From assembly GCA_025363535.1 (NCBI GenBank), contig JANYDP010000481.1, positions 1 to 5,722 on the forward strand: a stretch of 5,722 nt of DNA. Direction: 5' to 3'. Below, one piece after another: positions 5,482 through 5,722 of the stretch (within the stretch, counting starts at the first letter, position 1; every line of letters starts with the position of its first letter). Both the position numbers and the translations under genes were made by a program. This stretch comes from Verrucomicrobiota bacterium (GTDB lineage Bacteria > Verrucomicrobiota > Verrucomicrobiia > Limisphaerales > CAIQOK01). Below the pieces are notes generated by a model. It was not told where the DNA came from. It did no database searches and was given only the letters and a program-made list of their open reading frames with translations.

Positions 5482-5722
5482 ATGAGCGATGAAGCCATGA
5501 GCAATTTTACGCCGCGTGCCCAGCAGGTGCTGGCGCTCGCGCGCAAGGAAGCGGACCGCTTCAACCACAACTTTGTCGGCACCGAGCATCTATTGCTCGG
5601 CCTGATCAAGTTGGGCCAGGGCGTGGCCGTGAACGTCCTCCAGAAGATGGGCCTGGATCTCGAGACCGTCCGCATGGAAGTCGAGAAACAGGTCGGCACC
5701 GGCCCCGATCAGAAAATGATCG
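5482..5722 (+). CDS. clpC: ClpC-type AAA+ protease unfoldase, N-terminal part (cut by window end)
   Basis: Only the first 80 codons are inside the window. They form the start of the Clp N-terminal domain: FTPRAQQVLALARKEA at 9-24, FNHNFVGTEHLLLGLI at 27-42, and the beginning of the second Clp repeat after about residue 70. ClpC is a two-ring AAA+ ATPase (usually about 810-850 residues) that unfolds substrates for ClpP. The Glu in GTEH (Glu35) aligns with Glu32 of Bacillus subtilis ClpC, part of a phosphoarginine pocket; the second pocket lies beyond the window. Two in-frame ATGs exist, at 5482 and 5497. The second gives MSNFTPRAQ, closer to the usual ClpC N-terminus, and may be the true start; neither has a good ribosome site. 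The gene begins 19 nt (or 34 nt) after mcsB, as expected for a kinase-unfoldase operon. Confidence 0.93.
   Translation, partial: MSDEAMSNFTPRAQQVLALARKEADRFNHNFVGTEHLLLGLIKLGQGVAVNVLQKMGLDLETVRMEVEKQVGTGPDQKMI

Overview
The window is a GC-rich bacterial chromosomal segment with two divergently oriented gene blocks that meet at a tRNA-Glu gene. The most likely source is the Verrucomicrobiota/Planctomycetota group, with Verrucomicrobiota (Limisphaerales/Pedosphaera-like) my best guess. I base this on the pairing of a secreted ThuA-like protein with a TAT-exported Gfo/Idh/MocA oxidoreductase, which is common in those phyla, next to an mcsA-mcsB-clpC cluster outside its classical Firmicutes setting. 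None of the main genes shows a clear Shine-Dalgarno sequence. This is recognition from sequence alone; no marker gene in the window settles the phylum.

Left block (minus strand, read right to left): tRNA-Glu(UUC) at 2865-2791, a ThuA-domain protein with a signal peptide (2684-1806), a 160-nt gap, then a Gfo/Idh/MocA oxidoreductase with a twin-arginine signal (1645-371). These two proteins are probably exported and act on sugars or glycosides, by analogy with ThuA/ThuB and 3-keto-sugar pathways. Positions 1-370 have no convincing gene. They hold a candidate terminator for the oxidoreductase transcript, two short perfect hairpins and one 33-codon ORF with a good ribosome binding site.

Right block (plus strand): four tightly packed genes, consistent with one operon. 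They are a class IV branched-chain aminotransferase (ilvE, 2963-3835), the zinc-binding kinase activator McsA (3842-4351), the protein arginine kinase McsB (4356-5462), and the start of the AAA+ unfoldase ClpC (from 5482, cut by the window end). Gaps are 6, 4 and 19 nt. McsA activates McsB, McsB phosphorylates arginines on client proteins, and ClpC recognises phosphoarginine and feeds the client to ClpP. The residues I associate with kinase activity, with phosphoarginine sensing in McsB (RDxxRA) and with one ClpC phosphoarginine pocket (Glu in GTEH) are all present.

The operon resembles the Firmicutes ctsR-mcsA-mcsB-clpC operon, but there is no ctsR and ilvE takes the first position. The 97-nt region between the tRNA and ilvE carries a good promoter for the tRNA. 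On the opposite strand it carries a hairpin followed by eight T residues just ahead of ilvE, a possible attenuator or terminator. I see no mobile element, CRISPR array or rRNA.
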